DNA from: Taeniopygia guttata
Lineage: Eukaryota; Chordata; Aves; Passeriformes; Estrildidae
NCBI RefSeq assembly: GCF_048771995.1
Contig: NC_133059.1
Location: forward strand, 387,001-451,000
Reading direction: 5' to 3'
Length of the DNA: 64,000 nt
The stretch's first letter is position 1. Each line of letters opens with the position of its first letter. Below the pieces are notes generated by a model that did not search any database, was not told the origin of the DNA, and worked only from the letters and a program-made list of their open reading frames with translations. This document shows, one piece after another, positions 1-12,700 of the stretch. A program made the position numbers and the translations under genes.

Positions 1-3000
1 GCTGCTGTCCTTTAGAAAAGAAGAGGATAAGACTTTTAAGACCAATTATTCCAGGCTCACCAGAGACAATGTCAGAAAATCCATAAGGGGAAAGTGTATG
101 CGGGCAGTCTGTGCCTATGGCTGTGGACATAGAGCCTTACATGGTCAAAGAGCAGGAGGAGTGCCTCAGCGAGCTTCGGGGCAGTGGTGCTGGATACCAG
201 GATGTCTGTGTGCTGGAGGACATTTGTGAACACACGGAGGCTCATGCTGACCACCTCTCCATCTGCATCCCCCAGCAGCTCCAGAAGGCTTTGAGACAGC
301 GGGTACATTCTTCTGGCCTGTGCGGAACACAAGGCTGGGCTGGGGAGCCGTGGATGGCTGCACGGCCAACACCGCCCTGGCACTGCAGGCCCACCCTGCT
401 GCTGCAGGGCCCGCAGGCCAAAGGCCTGTCCCAAAGCACTGGGGCAGGTGAGGCAGGAGAGCTGGGAGCAGCTGCCTCAGCTCCTGAAGCCCTGCCAGCC
501 CAAGGGGCTGCTTTGCCCAGCACAGCTTCAGCTGCTGCCCCCTTCTCACCATCGAGGGATCCTTGGTGAGCACCACAAGGCCTCGGAGCGCCAGGCGACG
601 CTGCTCCCTGCACTCGCTCCGCAGGTACCTTGACATCATCTCCAGAACGCTGTCACCGCATTCACTCAAGTCCAGGCCCCCGAGGACCTGAAAGGCACAG
701 GGCAGTGACAGGGGACCCGGCCGGCAGGAGCCCAGAACCGCACAGGGCCGGGCCCAGGCAGCAGCACAGGGCGTGGGCACCGTCCCAGGCAGCTGCGGCT
801 GCGAGAGGGCAGAGAGCCGGGAGGCAGCTGAGGCAGGCAGCGCTGGCCAACAGGCTCACCTCCACCAGGAATGCCAGGGAGGGCAGATCCCAGCACGGCT
901 CTTCCCTGCTCTGTGGCCGGAGCAGGCGGAATGCAATGCGGGAACAGAAGGGGTCCAAGACATGGCACAACACCCTGGCAAGGGGGGAAAAAGGCCCTGA
1001 GGTGGGAAGGCCAAACCCCTCCCAGGAGGGACTCACAGAGGTCGGGTCTTTCCCCAGCATCCCTGGAGAGGATGTGGGCGCTTTGGGAGGCGGCCCCTTC
1101 TGGGCACTCTCCTCTCCAAGCCTTTTCCAGTTTCCTTAGCTGTCCCTCAGTGAAAAGGCCCTCTGGCCCATGACCGCAGGGACTGTGAGGGGCACCTGGG
1201 CACAGGGCACAAATTGGGGACCGTGGGGAGAAGGGGGTCTCACCTGGCCAGCAGGCCCACAGCAACGTGCTGGGTGTCAGCACGCAGCAGCATGTCCCAG
1301 TCACGCTTGCGCTCCATAGCCAGCACCACATGGTCCCACTGCAGTCGGCAGAGCAGAGCCTTCATGGTCTGCACTGCAAACCTGTGTGCAGAGCAAAGCC
1401 CAGGTCACACTGGGAGCGCTGGCACTGGCCACAAGGGCACGGGAAGGACAGGGGGACTGGGACCTGTTGGGCTTGCAGTGAAGGTGGTGTGCCTGCCAGC
1501 ATGCTCTCCAGAATGCAGCAACTTCCACTGGTGGTATCTGCTGTGTGGTGATGACAAGATGGAAGAGCAGAGCCACAAACAGGCGGGGGGAATAAAGGTT
1601 TATCGCCTCCTGGCACTCAGGCACCTGGAGAATCACCCAGAGACCCAGAGTTGCCTGCAAGAGAACAGCCCAAGGCAGCGCTCAGTGCCAAGGTGTCCAT
1701 GGGGCAGGGCCCAAGAGCCGACGCAGGGGGAGCAGCGGGCCTGGTGCCCCCTGAGCCTGGCCCTAGCCCAGGTTTCAGCCCAGCAACTGAATGATGGAGA
1801 GGATGGAGAGCTGCTGGCAACCTGGGGGTGAGCAAAGGCCAGTTCCAGAAACTCACAGCCAGGGCAAAGACTTCCTCGTTGTCCCCATCAGAGGTGCACA
1901 TGCTGTGCAGAGGCCAGTTCTCCATCACACAGAGCAGCGTTGGCAGCACCTTTTCCACGGTGGGACTCGATGAGCCTATGGTTCTCCACATCATTGCAGC
2001 GGCTCTGTGGGATCAGAGCTCTGTGTCAGGGGCATCTCAGTCACGGCACCATGCCCTGTGCACCCGTGGGGGCCCAGGTGACAGAGCCCCTGTGCCCTGA
2101 AGGGCAGGGGGGGAGCGCTGGCAGCAGGCTCAGGGAACAGAGGGGCCCGAGGCTCCTGGGCCTCTCTGCCTGTCTTGCAGAGCCCATTGCACAGGCTGTG
2201 CAGGGCCAGGGGCCCTAAAGGCTGCTGAGCCCTGAGCTCTCAAGGCTCGTGGGCCCCGTACCTGTCACACGCTGGGGCACAGCGCAGGAGGGTCAGCACC
2301 AGGTCAGCAGGGTGTTCTTCAGCCAGCCTCAAAATGTCAGTCTTCAGCCAGACATCCACAGTGACTTGGGACATGAGACGCTGGTGGATGTTCTTCACCT
2401 TGGCTGGCACCTGGAGGAAGCATGGGGGAGAAATGGAACATTGTCCAGGGAACAACTTGCCCAGCTATTTCAAAGAAGTGCTTCCCTTCTTCCACACTGT
2501 GCTGGCCTCAAAGGCTGAGGGGGCCCAGAGACCATGGCTTGAGGGGACACACGATGCTGGGAGGCCTCCAGGCCTGGCCCCAGGCTGCTTACCTGCTGCT
2601 GAGAAGGAACACAAGGGTCCTTGAAATAGTCGAATATGAGTTCCTGACTCAGAGTTGGAGAGGGCATGGTGTCAGTATTTGCGATGCCCTGAGTGTCTCT
2701 GGTTTTGGCGTTTGTGATGTCCACATCCTCAGTCATTGATGTGAGAAGAATCTTTGTCCGAGTTTCAGTCACTGAGGTGTCAGAGTTCTCTGAGCGCTCA
2801 GGCAAATCTGGGCTGACATCAGGCTCAGCCTGGAGCTCGGTCAGCCCCGAGCCAGGCTCGGCCGGGCCCTCAGCTGCTGCGCTGCCGGTCTTTCTACGTC
2901 GAATGCACGGGAACTTCCAGAACATCTGTAGGAGAACGAAGGAAATGAAAGCCAGGGGTGTTCCATGGAGTGCTCCAGGCGTGCTGCTGGGCTGAGCAGT

Positions 3001-3525
3001 GACAGCAGGCCCAGCCCAGGTGGGGATGGCTGCAGGCACCTTCAGGGTTTTGCGGAAACGGCCACGGGCAGGTTTCTTCTCTTGTGTGCGGTCCAGGGCT
3101 GCATCTGGCAAAGAGCGAGCGCAGCCAGGGCTGAGGGGCTGTGGGAGAGGCCGGAGAACACAGCCCAGCCCTGCGCTCCCCAGGCAGGGACAGCCCCAGG
3201 ATGCCCCAGGGGATGGAGCACGGCCACTGCGGGGTGTCTGCCCAGGCCCTCTTCCCTCCTGTCCATGGGCACATCCCCAGGGGATGGGATGGGATGGGAT
3301 GGGATGGGATGGGATGGGATGGGATGGGATGGGATGGGACAGGAAGGGACGGGATGGGGCTAAGCTGGCTGCAGGCATCAGTCCTGTGGCCCAGCTCTGC
3401 CACTCACCATCCTCCGGTGGCTGGAACTGCTCCAGGTTTTCACGCTGTTGTGGTGGAGCAGCTTCAGGGCTTTTCTTTTTCTTCCCCCTGAACACTCTAA
3501 ACAAGCCGAGAAATCTGCCTGCCAT
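1..3525 (-). CDS. MROH-family (maestro HEAT-like repeat) protein, 5' part, 11 exons, runs off left edge
   Basis: Coding exons in transcript order: 3408-3525, 3040-3104, 2593-2925, 2262-2410, 1857-2004, 1464-1624, 1244-1381, 860-974, 550-687, 141-317 and 1-9 (cut by the window edge). Every junction has AG/GT borders and matching phase. The exons sum to 1,551 nt, an uninterrupted 517 codons. The start is the ATG at 3523-3525 (MAGRFLGLF, then a Lys-rich stretch), just after a splice acceptor near 3549. Family signatures include YSPRLFVALLF and NRFAVQTMKALLCRL across the exon 6/7 junction, and the repeated LLxLxxxx helices of HEAT-type solenoids. MROH proteins are predicted alpha-helical scaffolds of poorly known function, multicopy in birds. 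The 3' half lies outside the window. The member (MROH2-like or MROH7-like) cannot be decided here. No frame damage is seen in the visible part. Confidence 0.88.
3281..3339. repeat. (GGGAT)n microsatellite in MROH intron 1
   Basis: About twelve tandem GGGAT pentamers lie inside the first intron of the MROH gene (3105-3407). Confidence 0.95.
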
Positions 3526-3542
3526 GCCAGAGTCTGGTATCG

Positions 3543-3685
3543 AGGGCACCTGAAAGAGAGATGGCTTGGGAAAGCTCCAAGTGAACAAGTCCTCAAGGGC
3601 ACCTACAAAAGAGAAGCCTCGGGAAGGCCACGGGCTGCCAAGTCCTGTGGTCTTGCCACGAGGTCACCTGTAGGAATAATGCCTC
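3543..3685 (-). repeat. Degenerate tandem repeat, about 58 bp unit, duplicating a splice-acceptor-like segment
   Basis: Three diverged copies sit just 5' of the MROH start exon. On the minus strand each has a CAGGTGCC/TAGGTGCC/CAGGTGAC-like core, followed upstream by a GGCTT..CC(C/G)(A/G)AGC segment. The copy nearest the gene supplies the acceptor of the start-containing exon. The other copies could be alternative 5'UTR acceptors or inert. Confidence 0.5.
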
Positions 3686-3689
3686 GGAA

Positions 3690-6600
3690 AAGCTCCGGGT
3701 CAGGCACGAACGAGTGCGCTGTGCGGGGGCTCCTCACGGCACCGCTCTGTCCCGTCCTGTCCGGTCGCCTCCTCTGAGCAGAGTGGCGTGCTCTGGTTAG
3801 TGCCAGCTCCTATGTCAGCACGTGTCACAAAGGCCATCCTGTCCCGTTCTATGCCATAGTAACCATGCTGCACCATGTCACAAAGGGGCCTTGCACACAC
3901 TGCCACCTGCCCTGGAGCCACCCCCTGCCCAGCCAAAGTGGCCCAGGTTGGAAGGAATCCCTGGCCCCAAGTGTCTGAGACAGCCCGACAGGATCTTTAG
4001 GAACGGCTCAGACCATCAGCAAACGCTGCCCGGCTCTGTGGGCTCATGGCAGCAGAAGGAGCTCCCAGGGTTGCCGACTCAGCTGCGCTGGGAAGGGCAC
4101 AGAACCTTCCATGGAAGCTGCCACAGCCTCCTCGGGACGCATCCCAGCCCGTGGCCACCCTAAACCCGCGGGTGTGGCACACACAAGGAACTGTGGGCCA
4201 GGGCACGAATGCTGCTCTGAGCCCTGGGGCCCGGAGAGCGCTGACACCAGCAGCTGTGGCAGAGTCCCCACCCAGGCAGACCTGCCAGCCCCCGAGCCCT
4301 GGCAGGGCTGGTGCCCGTCTCCTGCCCCACAGATCTGAGCCCCTGGGGGGCTTCTGTGCCAGAGGGAGCCAAACCCACCTGCACTGGGGGCTGTGCTCCT
4401 GCCTGCAGGGGCTGTTGGCAGGAGCACCTGGAGCAACTGCTGGCAACAATGAGTAGATGGCAAAATGGTTAACCCTGCCCCGGTATAGAGATCTAAGTGG
4501 CCAATAAAGTACAGCTCTCCCCTCTTGTTCCCTGCAGCACAATCAGGACCATGAACACAAACAGTCACGGATATTCTTTCTGAGACCCATGAGCAAGGCT
4601 GTGCCAAACCACAGATGCTGCCTTAAAACAGACTCAAATTCCAGCCCAGACCTCTCACCTCCCAGACAACTCCTTCCCCAGCGCACGTCCAACACCAACA
4701 CCCTGCAAACACCACAAAGAAGCCCTCAACTTCCCGCCAGGACCCTCAGCTGTCCCTGTCCCTCCGCAGAGTTTCCCTCCCTCCAGCAGACCCCCTGGTT
4801 CCCTGCACGTGCTGTGGGATGGCACTCAGGAGGATCTGCTCCAAGGCCTTCCCCGGCAGCAAGCTCAGGCTGCCAGGCCTATGGATCCTGGATCATCCTT
4901 CCCACCGAGCCTTCCCGTGCACGGCTCTTCCATTGGCACATCTGCGCTCAGCTGGGATTACTCTGCTCACCCAGGGCTGCTGGTAAAGGATGGAGAGCAG
5001 CCTGGCCAGCTCTTTCTCCAGCTCCTTCTGTGCTCTTGGGGAAGGTAGAACCTTCCACAGGAAAGCAACTGGTGCCACAAGGAGTGGGTGGCATCAGGCA
5101 GCTCTGGGGAAGCCCCTCAGGAATGCTGTATCCTGAGGGAACACTGTTGGCCTTGACCTGTTGGCACCTGAAAAAGCTTAAAATCAGCTGCCTCAGCTTC
5201 CAGGGCCTCTCTTGGCCAGCATCCTGATGTGGATGCAGGACGGCTGCCAGGCACTGCTGGGACCCAGCGGGACAGGAGCGGCTGTCTCGTGTCCACGCAG
5301 CACCCGTGACACAGCCAGGGCCATCCCGAGAGCAGACAGACACTCACGGGCCAGCAGAGAGGAGCAAGGAGCCCTGGGCTCCTCTCAGGGTATCTCAGCT
5401 GGGCTCGCTCCACAACACGCCCCCATTTGAAGGCCTGCTGATGCCCAGCTGCCAGAAATGCCTCCCTTGTGCTCTCCAAGATGCACAGGGAGAGCCAAGG
5501 AGCAGGACACCTCGGCATGCAAACCTTCCAAGCCTTTTCTGAGGCCAGGCACACACCAAGATCAGCCAAGACTCTCTACCACACTGCCTGGCCCACCCAG
5601 CCCAGCTCTGTGCTGGCCCTGGGCCACAGCAGCTCCCAGCAAGCAGGAGGCAAATGCATCTTGCCAAGAGCTGAAACACAGCAGACAGGGAAGATGTGAA
5701 AAGTGAGTGTGTAATGGCCTTTTAATTCACAGCTCCCACAGAGAGCTCTGGGGCTCACAGATGGACAGAGATGGTTCTGCTCACCCCTCTGTCCAAAGGG
5801 GGGGTAACACACGCTGCTGCAGGTGCTTGGGTTGGTCCCTGCAGGTCCAGGTGGATGCCAAACCTGCTCTTCACAGCCTTCTCCCTTCCCCTGTCTCTCT
5901 GCCAAGTGCAGTGGGCCTCAAGGACTGAAAGGAGCACAGAGAGCCAAAGGGGGACACTTGCACCTGCCTCACTGGGAGCTCCCAGGGAAGCACTTTCCTT
6001 GAGAAGCAAGCCCCTGTCCTCCAAATGCATTTCCCCAAATGTGCGGCTTTTCTGCTCAACACCAACACACCCTTAGGAAACGCTGGCAAGGCTGAAGGAC
6101 TTCACGTCCTTTCAGGACAGGCACTCCAGCTCTAGCTCCTATTCCCAAGTGCCTTTCCAGGTGGAGGCTCAGACGTGCAGCCCCAGACCCTCTACAAACA
6201 CAAGCTGCTCAGTGCCTCTTCACCTGCCTCAACTCCTGCCTGCGCCCACGGCACCAAGACCAGGCTGTTCCCAGCCAGAGCCCAGAGCCCTGCTCCCGCA
6301 GGACGCTCTTGCCAGCACCTTCCAGGCCTCTCTGCTGTGCACACAGCGCTTTCCATGCCCGCTCCCAACAGGCTCTGGAAGGCAGAGCACAGCCTGGCTG
6401 CCTCTGCCACCAGCACAGCCCAAACACAGGCGGAAGAAGAAGCAGCAGGGGCTGTTTTGTGGCCATGCCCAAGAGAGACTGGAAGGGTGCCCTCCCTCTG
6501 CTCTCACTTGCTTGGCTTTCTGACTGGCTCTGAGCCTGGGGCTGCCATTCCTCACTTGTGGGCACCAGAACCACAGCCGGGATCCCAGCACTGCCTGAGA

Positions 6601-7099
6601 GTGCTCCGGGCACTGGCAGGGTCGCGCGTCCCAGTCTCGGGCACCGCGCTGCTGCTTCCTTTGCCCTCAGGCACACCCAAAGCTCCGTGCTAAGCTCGGA
6701 TGGTCGCTGGTTCTGCCCTCTCCCTGATCCTGTGCGGGGATGGAGCACTGCTGAGCCTTCAGGAAGCTATTCCTGAAAACTTCCAGCATTCCAAGCTCCT
6801 TTGCCCTCCGTGGAAGCTTGCCATGGAATCCCTCACAGCTGCCTTCAGAGCATACTCAGCTTGGCTCTTCCAAATTCCAGGGGCTCCAGGCTGCAAAGCA
6901 AGATCTGCAACTCCACAGGGTTGTGGAACTGCACCTTCAGCACAGGCAACTCTCCAGCCTGATCTGCCCTCGTTCTGTGTGTGTGTGCACAGAACACGGC
7001 GTGGAAGAGAACAGCAGCAGGGGCCTGTGTGTCCCAGGGCCCGGGATTTGTGCCGCTTCAGCTCCACAGAGATGCAGGTAAGGGGGAGAAACCAAACTG
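3690..7099. other. Gene-poor, moderately GC-rich interval
   Basis: No complete gene is recognised. On the minus strand, short exon-like open stretches occur near 4,980-5,045 (a helical Glu/Leu-rich piece with an acceptable donor) and 5,380-5,510. They have weak or missing acceptors and cannot be assigned. They might be decayed MROH exons, but the resemblance is too slight to call. The other open frames here are compositional. Confidence 0.4.
3849..3866. promoter_or_regulatory. RFX/X-box-like palindrome
   Basis: TGCCATAGTAAC resembles the RFX X-box (NRCC, short spacer, RGYAAC). It lies about 330 bp upstream of the MROH start codon. One half-site is perfect and the other partial. It is a single-motif call and could be chance. 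Confidence 0.25.
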
Positions 7100-7316
7100 T
7101 TTATTAATGGAAGGGAAAGGGAAGGGAGGAGATTGGGGCCAAAAAAAGGGGATGGGCAGGGTCTGAGGGCTGGAGGGACAGAGCTGTCAACAGGGAGGGG
7201 GAAGGCAGCAGCTATGGGAGCTTGCAGCAGGAACAGCTGTGGCCAGCATCAGGTGTGCCTGGGGCTCCAGTAACATTGAGTCCTGCTGCTCTCTTCACAG
7301 TCTCCTGGTACTCTGC
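7100..7316 (-). CDS. Orphan 3'-terminal exon with poly(A) signal, cut by an LTR-like element
   Basis: On the minus strand, an open stretch from 7,316 down to a TAG at 7,212-7,214 encodes a peptide ending in a Cys-rich SCSCCKLP. A short pyrimidine-rich 3'UTR and an AATAAA signal (7,100-7,105 on the minus strand) follow. The arrangement is that of a real last exon, but the open frame stops exactly at the border of the LTR-like element starting at 7,317, so its upstream part is displaced or lost. The protein is not recognised. It could belong to the fragmented ELL2-like locus or to an unrelated gene. Confidence 0.3.
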
Positions 7317-8716
7317 TGTCGTGGTTTGACACAGAAAATGACTTTTCTCAAAAGAAAGAGGTCAATTTGGATATTGACCAATTGAAGGTGGACACGCCTC
7401 TGAGAACACAGAGGGGTTAAAAGCAGAATTCCCAGGAGAACTTGCTCTCTTTGGTTCCGGTCAGCGTGCAGTGCAGGACTCTCCCCTGCCCATCCGTGGC
7501 TGGGCGGGGGAGGGGAAGGCCCGTGGCCTGACTGAGGTAGGCCAAAGGGTGGAGGGGCCGGGAACCCCCTGCAGATGGAAGGGTGGAGAAAATCTGGGAT
7601 GTCTCCGTTTCCCCCCAGAGTCTCTCTTTCTCGAGAGAGAGAGAAAGAGACAGCGGTGGTTTTGCCAGCAGTTCACCGCGGGGAAGAAGAGCTGGGGGGG
7701 CCGCAAGGTGCCCAGCTGCCTGTGGGAGCGGGAGCCTGGGCAGCGAGCCGTCTCTGGGAGTCGGGACTTTTAACCCTTCCTGAGAAATGAAAGCTTTGTG
7801 AAATTTTTCTCCTCCTCGGTTTGAAAGAGAGGAAGACAGACAGCTTGGACCCTGGGATGTTGGAAGGAGAAATTTTAGGTGGGAGGAGATGATGGAGTGG
7901 CTTTTTGCTGGACTTTTTCTTGGTAGCCACAGACTGAACTGATCTTCTCCTCCAAGAGAGACTGTATTTTAGGAGGATGCTGGTGAGCCAAAGAGACCAT
8001 GCTTCAGCTGGGAAAAGACAGAAGTGGAGCGAACAAAGAAAAGTTAGGGAGGTTTGTGGTGGTGTCCCCTGTCTTCAGAGAAGAAGAGAAGATCTCTGTT
8101 CTTGGACCCTCAGCCCCAGGGGGAAATGGGGGGAAGTGTGGTCCCAAAAATAAAAAACTGAACTGTTGTTTTTTCCCCTCTTGGCAGGGCATCCTTGAAA
8201 GGAAAAATCCTAAAAGCAGTCTGTCCATCCATGCATTGATGGTGAGAGCACTGTGCATGGAAAGGAGAGGGTCACCACTGGCAAACTTTTTTTTCTCCGG
8301 GCGGTGCCATGTGGTGACATGGAAGCACAGGATGTGGCAGCTGTGTTTCTTGGGGGGTCTGTGGCACAAGGGAGAGACTCCTCTCTCCCTGCAGATGGAC
8401 TGGGTGTTGATTATCTGGAGAGTAGAAACCTGATTGGGGTCCAGATTGTGTTTCACTGTGGTTTGTTGGAGTTGGGCGGTGGGAAGAGGAATGCTTTGGA
8501 AGGTTTTCATTTTGAATTGTGTGTGTTTTCTTTCTTCTATTCCCCCCCCCCCCCTCTTTTATAGTAGCATAGTGGTAGTAGTTTAATAAAGTTTTTTTTC
8601 TTGTTATTAAGCTTGGGCCTGCTTTACTCTGTTCTCGATCGCATTTCACAGCATTCAGTTGAGAAATTGCATTTTCATGAGGGGCACTGGCATTGTGCCA
8701 GTGTCAAACCATGACA
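7317..8716 (+). mobile_element. LTR-like element, 1.4 kb, probable solo LTR of an avian ERV
   Basis: It begins TGTCGTGGTTTGACAC (7,317-7,332) and ends with the near-perfect inverted counterpart GTGTCAAACCATGACA (8,701-8,716), giving the TG...CA ends typical of LTRs. An AATAAA signal lies at 8,585-8,590 after a poly-C run, as in an R region. It holds no gene-sized coding frame. No clear target-site duplication is visible. Family is not assigned. It looks whole as an LTR. Confidence 0.6.
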
Positions 8717-8791
8717 GTGTGGCAGTAGTAAAATTATGAATGGCAGAGTAGCATGATGGAAGAAGTGCTGGCACAAGCTCCACGATCTCAC

Positions 8792-9045
8792 CTCCTGAAG
8801 GATTTTTCCAAGGGAATCCTTGTCCTTTTGCCTGACTCCATCTCTCTGCAGCTGAGCAAGTAACTCTGGCTCCTTGTAATCCCTCAGAGCAAGTAAATTA
8901 ATCACCCTGTCCCTGTAGGGTCGGCCGTAAACAGCAATGCAACCGCTCCAGTCAATGTCTGCAAGTCTCACAGACATCTTCCTCTTCTTCTCAGGCACGG
9001 GACCTGAATTGCTTTGCTGGGCTCCTCTGACCACTGCTTTTTCTC
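8792..9045 (-). pseudogene. ELL2-like exon, second copy, isolated
   Basis: A 254-nt block with an acceptor (tttag) at its 5' end and a GTGAG donor after 8,792. It is open throughout, with phase 1 in and phase 0 out. It encodes VPEKKRK, then GRPYRDRVINLLALRDYKEP, then a QKDKDSLGKILQ segment. This is the family-specific start of the second conserved domain of ELL/ELL2, RNA polymerase II elongation factors of the super elongation complex. The exon itself shows no damage, but no further ELL exon follows at lower coordinates, where the LTR-like element begins 76 bp away. It is therefore treated as an orphan fragment. Confidence 0.75.
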
Positions 9046-9375
9046 CTAAAGAGAGGGAAAACCAGAAACAAATAGTTCAAATTGGAGGTTTGAAGAAGGC
9101 AAGGAAGCTGATTCAAAAGGATGTACCAAGACTTTTGAGCCTCTATTTGTCCGTCATTTACAGATCTCCAAGCATCCAAAGAGTAAAGCATTAAAAAGTC
9201 GTTAAAAGCTGGTAAAGGAGTGATGCTGGATGGGAAGTTTTTAGGAAAAATGATTTTAATGCATTTTACTTTTATATGATTTCCCCAGTTTGTAAGCTCA
9301 AGCATTCAGCTATCTCTAGAATGACACTAAGTGCACCCTCAGCAAGTGCATCCTCTAGAATGGATTAGGTGCACC

Positions 9376-9575
9376 CTCAGCAAGTTTGCCAAAACCAGAG
9401 GCATGGGATGCCATCTGGAAGGACCAAGAAGTGCGGCCTTTGGAACCTCATCAGATTCAACAAGGCCAAGTGCAAAGGGCTGCATCTTTGGGTTTGGGAC
9501 ATTCCCTGACACCAAGACAGGCTTGGGGATGAAGGTGAGGAGGACTTGGAGGTGCCAGTGGATGGGAGGCTAGAT
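9376..9575 (+). mobile_element. CR1 LINE fragment (3' part of ORF2)
   Basis: It contains the CR1 reverse-transcriptase tail block (AACCTCATCAGATTCAACAA, then AAGTGCAAAGGGCTGCA, then a GACTTGGAGGTGCCAGTGGATG block). It is 5'- and 3'-truncated and shared with the copy at 14.06 kb as part of the tandem duplication. Confidence 0.8.
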
Positions 9576-9790
9576 ATGACTAAAAAACCGTACGGATATC
9601 CAGTAAAAAATGAAATGGAAGCATATCTAAAAGTGGTCCATCAGTTTAATACCCTTTGCACTTGGATTGTGTGACTCCTTTTCTCCTTGGGTCCTCACTC
9701 TCTGCTCATCTCTTTGGCTTTGCTCATGGCAAGCATTTTATCAAAATCCAAAGGATGGGATTTTTTCACTGTCTAACTCTGTTTCCTCAC

Positions 9791-12700
9791 CTTTGGAGCT
9801 GGGAATCTTCCCCTGCACCCTGACAGGCACTGGAATTCCAGATGTAGTCCGAATTTTATCTTTCTCTTGTAGCTGACGGGTGGAGGTGGAAATGGAGCTG
9901 ACACTTGGAGCCAGGTTCAAAGTTGAGCAGGATGTGGAAGGCAGGTCCAAGGAAGAAGGAGAGCGGCCACCAGCTGCTGGATGGATACCATAGGGCTCTT
10001 GGTCAATCCTCTGTTTCTTTGTCATCACAGGATGGATAAAGGCAGAAGCCAGAGGCCGTTTCTGCAAAGATGATGCCAATGAGGTTTGCTCTGAAAAAGC
10101 AGCACGACTGACCTGGCAATGGTTGAACACACACCTTTCTTACATAAAACGGCCTGTCATACAAGGAGGTGCTGCAGCTCAATATGTTCTCTATTTCATT
10201 CCTACTTTCTCACCTGAGTATTCAGCAAGTCCTCCTCCAACTCTGTAGCTAAATGGCTTTGGGAGAAAGACATTCCCTTCAGCACCTCTAACAAAGGCTT
10301 CCCCAAAATGAGTAGCTCAGGTTGGTTTTATCTTGCTCCCTATTTCTGCTTAGACACACCAGGAACACACTCTACTCTTGCTGTCACACAGCCACACCAT
10401 TCACTAAAGCGGCCCCAAGAAGCCACTGGTGCGGTGCTGATCACAGCGTGTCCAGTGCAGAGATGATAACAACAGAGAGAAGCCCCAGTCTGGCTGCAGG
10501 TCTCATTCCTGCTGCTCTCCAGAGGAAACCCTGGATCACAGCCTCTTCCCTACCAAGCACACACTGCTCCCACCATCAGCAGCTCAGAGCAGGACTGCCA
10601 GACACAGCTCTGTGCCAGCCTGTTGACAGAAGTGCTGTAGGCACAGAGGTAGGACATAAGAGGATGCTGGGCCCTGCAGCACTTCCTGCTCTGGCTGGGA
10701 AAAGAGCTAGGGAAAACCAGGGCTGTTTAAAGAGAATTTTTTAAGGTATAGAAAAGATACCTTTCATGCAGGGTTTTCCAAGATTCTTTCAAAACTTTTT
10801 CCTTGCCCTCTTGTATTGGCCATCTCTTGATTTTAAGCCTGACAAGTCCAAGGTATTCCCTAATGATTCCAAGTCCCCTCCTCACACATGGGATAGCCTG
10901 AATCAAAATGGGAGCCTAAATGCTGCTTAGGACAGAAAAACAAGCTTCCTACAAACGCCTCAGTACTGGAATTTGTCCTTATGCTAGACTTCCCTAAGAT
11001 TTCTCTTCAAACATGATTTAGGTACTAGAGCTGCCATATCATCAATAACCCTGCCCAGACACAGCTAGGCACCAAAACCACGTCTACATCTTGTCCTTAG
11101 CAGAGTTTCCTATGCACCATGACAAACAAATCACGGGTGCAAGCTTGTTGCAGGTTTTGACATTGTAACCATCTTGAAAAGTGTACAGGAATCCCATTAG
11201 AAGTACACACTTCAGGTTTATATGATGTACAGACAACACTAGTGCTTCATACCACAGCTTGGACACCAAGAGCAGGTGGGATAAAACATCATATATGGTA
11301 GAGAATGTTTAAAAATTCACAAAATACCTGAGCAGTTCTCGGTGGAGTGTTTCTTTCAGAACGTCCCAGAGACAGTGACTGGCTGGTGCTGGTGGCATTT
11401 GGAGATGGACCTGTTTTTCTTTAAGGATGGTCCAGCATTTCAGGTTACAAGGCAAAAATATCAACAATCCTTGTTCTTTCCTCACAGCAAAAACAGACCT
11501 TCACTTCCTAGAGGGTTTTTTTGAAATGGTTGTTGTCCTGGCTGAACTTACTGAAAAAGGGTCACCTCCAATGTCTTTCTGTCTCTTTCACTGTAGCCAG
11601 GCCAATCAACCTGAATGTCTTTGAAGAAATGTTCCTTCAGACTGAAAGAATTCTCATTTGCATCCAGGTTGGCTACCTAGGGGCAGACATTTAAAACATC
11701 AATATTCATTGCACCTAAAGGCAGACTACAGATGTAAAACTGGTAGTACAGAGCTAAAGCAAAGCTGGAAAGAAAATCATGCACCAGTTTTCCAGGACTT
11801 TTGTTTGATGTAAAGAACAAGCAGCTGTCATGTAAGAGGCAACAATATTAAACAGGTGTGGTCCATTTGGGCTGTAGAAATTTGGATGTAAGTAAATGCC
11901 AAACTGCTGCAAGCATGGAGGAAATGGAGGCTATGAAAACCTCTCCCTGCACCAGGGATCCAGGTTTTTTGGTCTTTAAGGCAGCTTTGAGAATCAAGGT
12001 ACACTATGCCAGAACTTCACCATTTGAAATACATGGAGAGACCAGGATTTTCCTTTCTGTTTTCCTTTTTTTTTGGAGTAGGACCTGAAGAACATCATCC
12101 CCATGAGCAAGTCCATATTTTTCCACTCTCAGGAGGACACATGCTGCCCTCTTGATTCACCCAGCTACATTGCCATGGCAGAACACAGCCTGGACCTGTA
12201 ATGGGGCAGGTTTTCATCATCCCATGAAGCACCACAGGATGTTGGCATTTGTCTCTGCAAACAGAACTGCTTTTCTTTCTCAAGTGTCTGCTCAGAGGAA
12301 ACTGCAGCTTCCTATGGAACACTTCTAGGAGATAACCTACCTAGAGCTACACTTCAACAGTTTAAAAGCAACAAAGATGCCCAGAATCAGGAATTCACTT
12401 TTTAAAAGCAGAACTCAGGCTGTGTTGGAAGAGAAGGAAGGTTGTGAATAGAAGAGCTCAGCAAGTTCTCCCTACTGGTTTTTCATGCATGGCAAAAAAC
12501 ACCACCATCTCCCTATGAAGTTAAGAGAAATGTAAATAACAGTTTTCAGGATGTAGTGCTGTTCACATAGCCCTTTCAGAATGCAAACCAGTATCTCCAG
12601 GCAGTTCACACTGCAAACAAGAAAATACTCCTTCAAAATCTCCTTAAACATTAACAAGAACAAACAGAAAGGAGACATTTTTTTCATCTCTTACCCTCTA

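Noticed and set aside
2470-3588. 372-codon single open frame on the minus strand at the MROH 5' end
   Set aside because: It reads through two introns, including the GGGAT microsatellite. The spliced exon model with matching phases explains the same sequence better.
4890-5570. Possible further MROH exons on the minus strand (helical Leu/Glu-rich pieces)
   Set aside because: Acceptors are weak, the phases do not join, and the similarity to MROH repeats is at background level.
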